From positions 1 to 6,518 of the forward strand of contig WTJP01000036.1 of assembly GCA_011526275.1 (NCBI GenBank): 6,518 nucleotides of DNA, read 5' to 3'. Below, in pieces: positions 6,484 through 6,518 of the stretch. Positions within the stretch are counted from its first letter, which is position 1; each line of letters opens with the position of its first letter. The notes below the pieces were generated by a model. It worked only from the letters and a program-made list of their open reading frames with translations, was not told where the DNA came from and searched no databases. The stretch comes from Candidatus Arcticimaribacter sp. (lineage in GTDB: Bacteria; Bacteroidota; Bacteroidia; Flavobacteriales; Flavobacteriaceae). Made by a program: the position numbers and the translations under genes.

Positions 6484-6518
6484 ATGAAACATTTAAAATA
6501 CTTAGCATTGTTTTTTGT
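6484..6518 (+). CDS. Start of probable SusD-like lipoprotein (cut by right edge)
   Basis: ATG at 6484 opens a frame that reads MKHLKYLALFF to the window end, the basic start and hydrophobic core of a signal peptide. It begins 23 bases after the SusC stop with an A-rich leader and no terminator between. In Bacteroidota a SusD-family glycan-binding surface lipoprotein almost always follows SusC, so that is the expected product. The lipobox Cys and all SusD features lie outside the window, so the identity is inferred from position. Confidence 0.72.
   Translation, partial: MKHLKYLALFF

Overview
This window looks like part of an alginate (polyuronate) utilisation locus from a marine Bacteroidota, most likely a member of the Flavobacteriia. 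The evidence is a SusC-type TonB-dependent receptor followed directly by the first codons of a probable SusD partner, two lyase genes with the PL7 alginate-lyase motifs, a KdgF-type cupin, AT-rich spacers, and A-rich leaders without strong Shine-Dalgarno sites. No rRNA, tRNA, CRISPR array or mobile element was seen.

Layout. (1) 1-529, minus strand: the N-terminal part of a secreted PL7-type alginate lyase that runs off the left edge. (2) 530-699: divergent intergenic region with a plausible Bacteroidota-type promoter for the minus-strand gene and, just before the plus-strand gene, two tandem copies of a 13-bp element built on TTGGnnnnCCAA. (3) 700-2712, plus: a lipoprotein made of two complete PL7 domains in tandem, gap-free relative to each other and each with its full set of active-site motifs. 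(4) 2768-3115, plus: a KdgF-like cupin. (5) 3116-3346: intergenic region with four more copies of the TTGGnnnnCCAA-type element at an exact 13-bp period. The last three also form a perfect 17-bp inverted repeat. A small hairpin with a GCAA loop lies further down. (6) 3347-6460, plus: SusC-like receptor. (7) 6484 to the right edge, plus: start of the presumed SusD-like lipoprotein.

How the genes probably work together (inference from known families): the exported lyases cut alginate into unsaturated oligosaccharides, the SusC/SusD pair imports them, further lyase action gives 4,5-unsaturated monouronate, and the cupin speeds its conversion to the open-chain keto sugar (DEH) that enters the Entner-Doudoroff-type route. 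The element shared by the lyase-cupin and SusC upstream regions closely resembles operators of GntR/FadR-type uronate regulators such as ExuR/UxuR, so one uronate-responsive regulator probably controls both transcription units. The regulator gene is not in this window.

The two points most worth following up are the 13-bp-phased operator arrays (two copies and four copies, the second doubling as a hairpin) and the gap-free tandem PL7-PL7 fusion.
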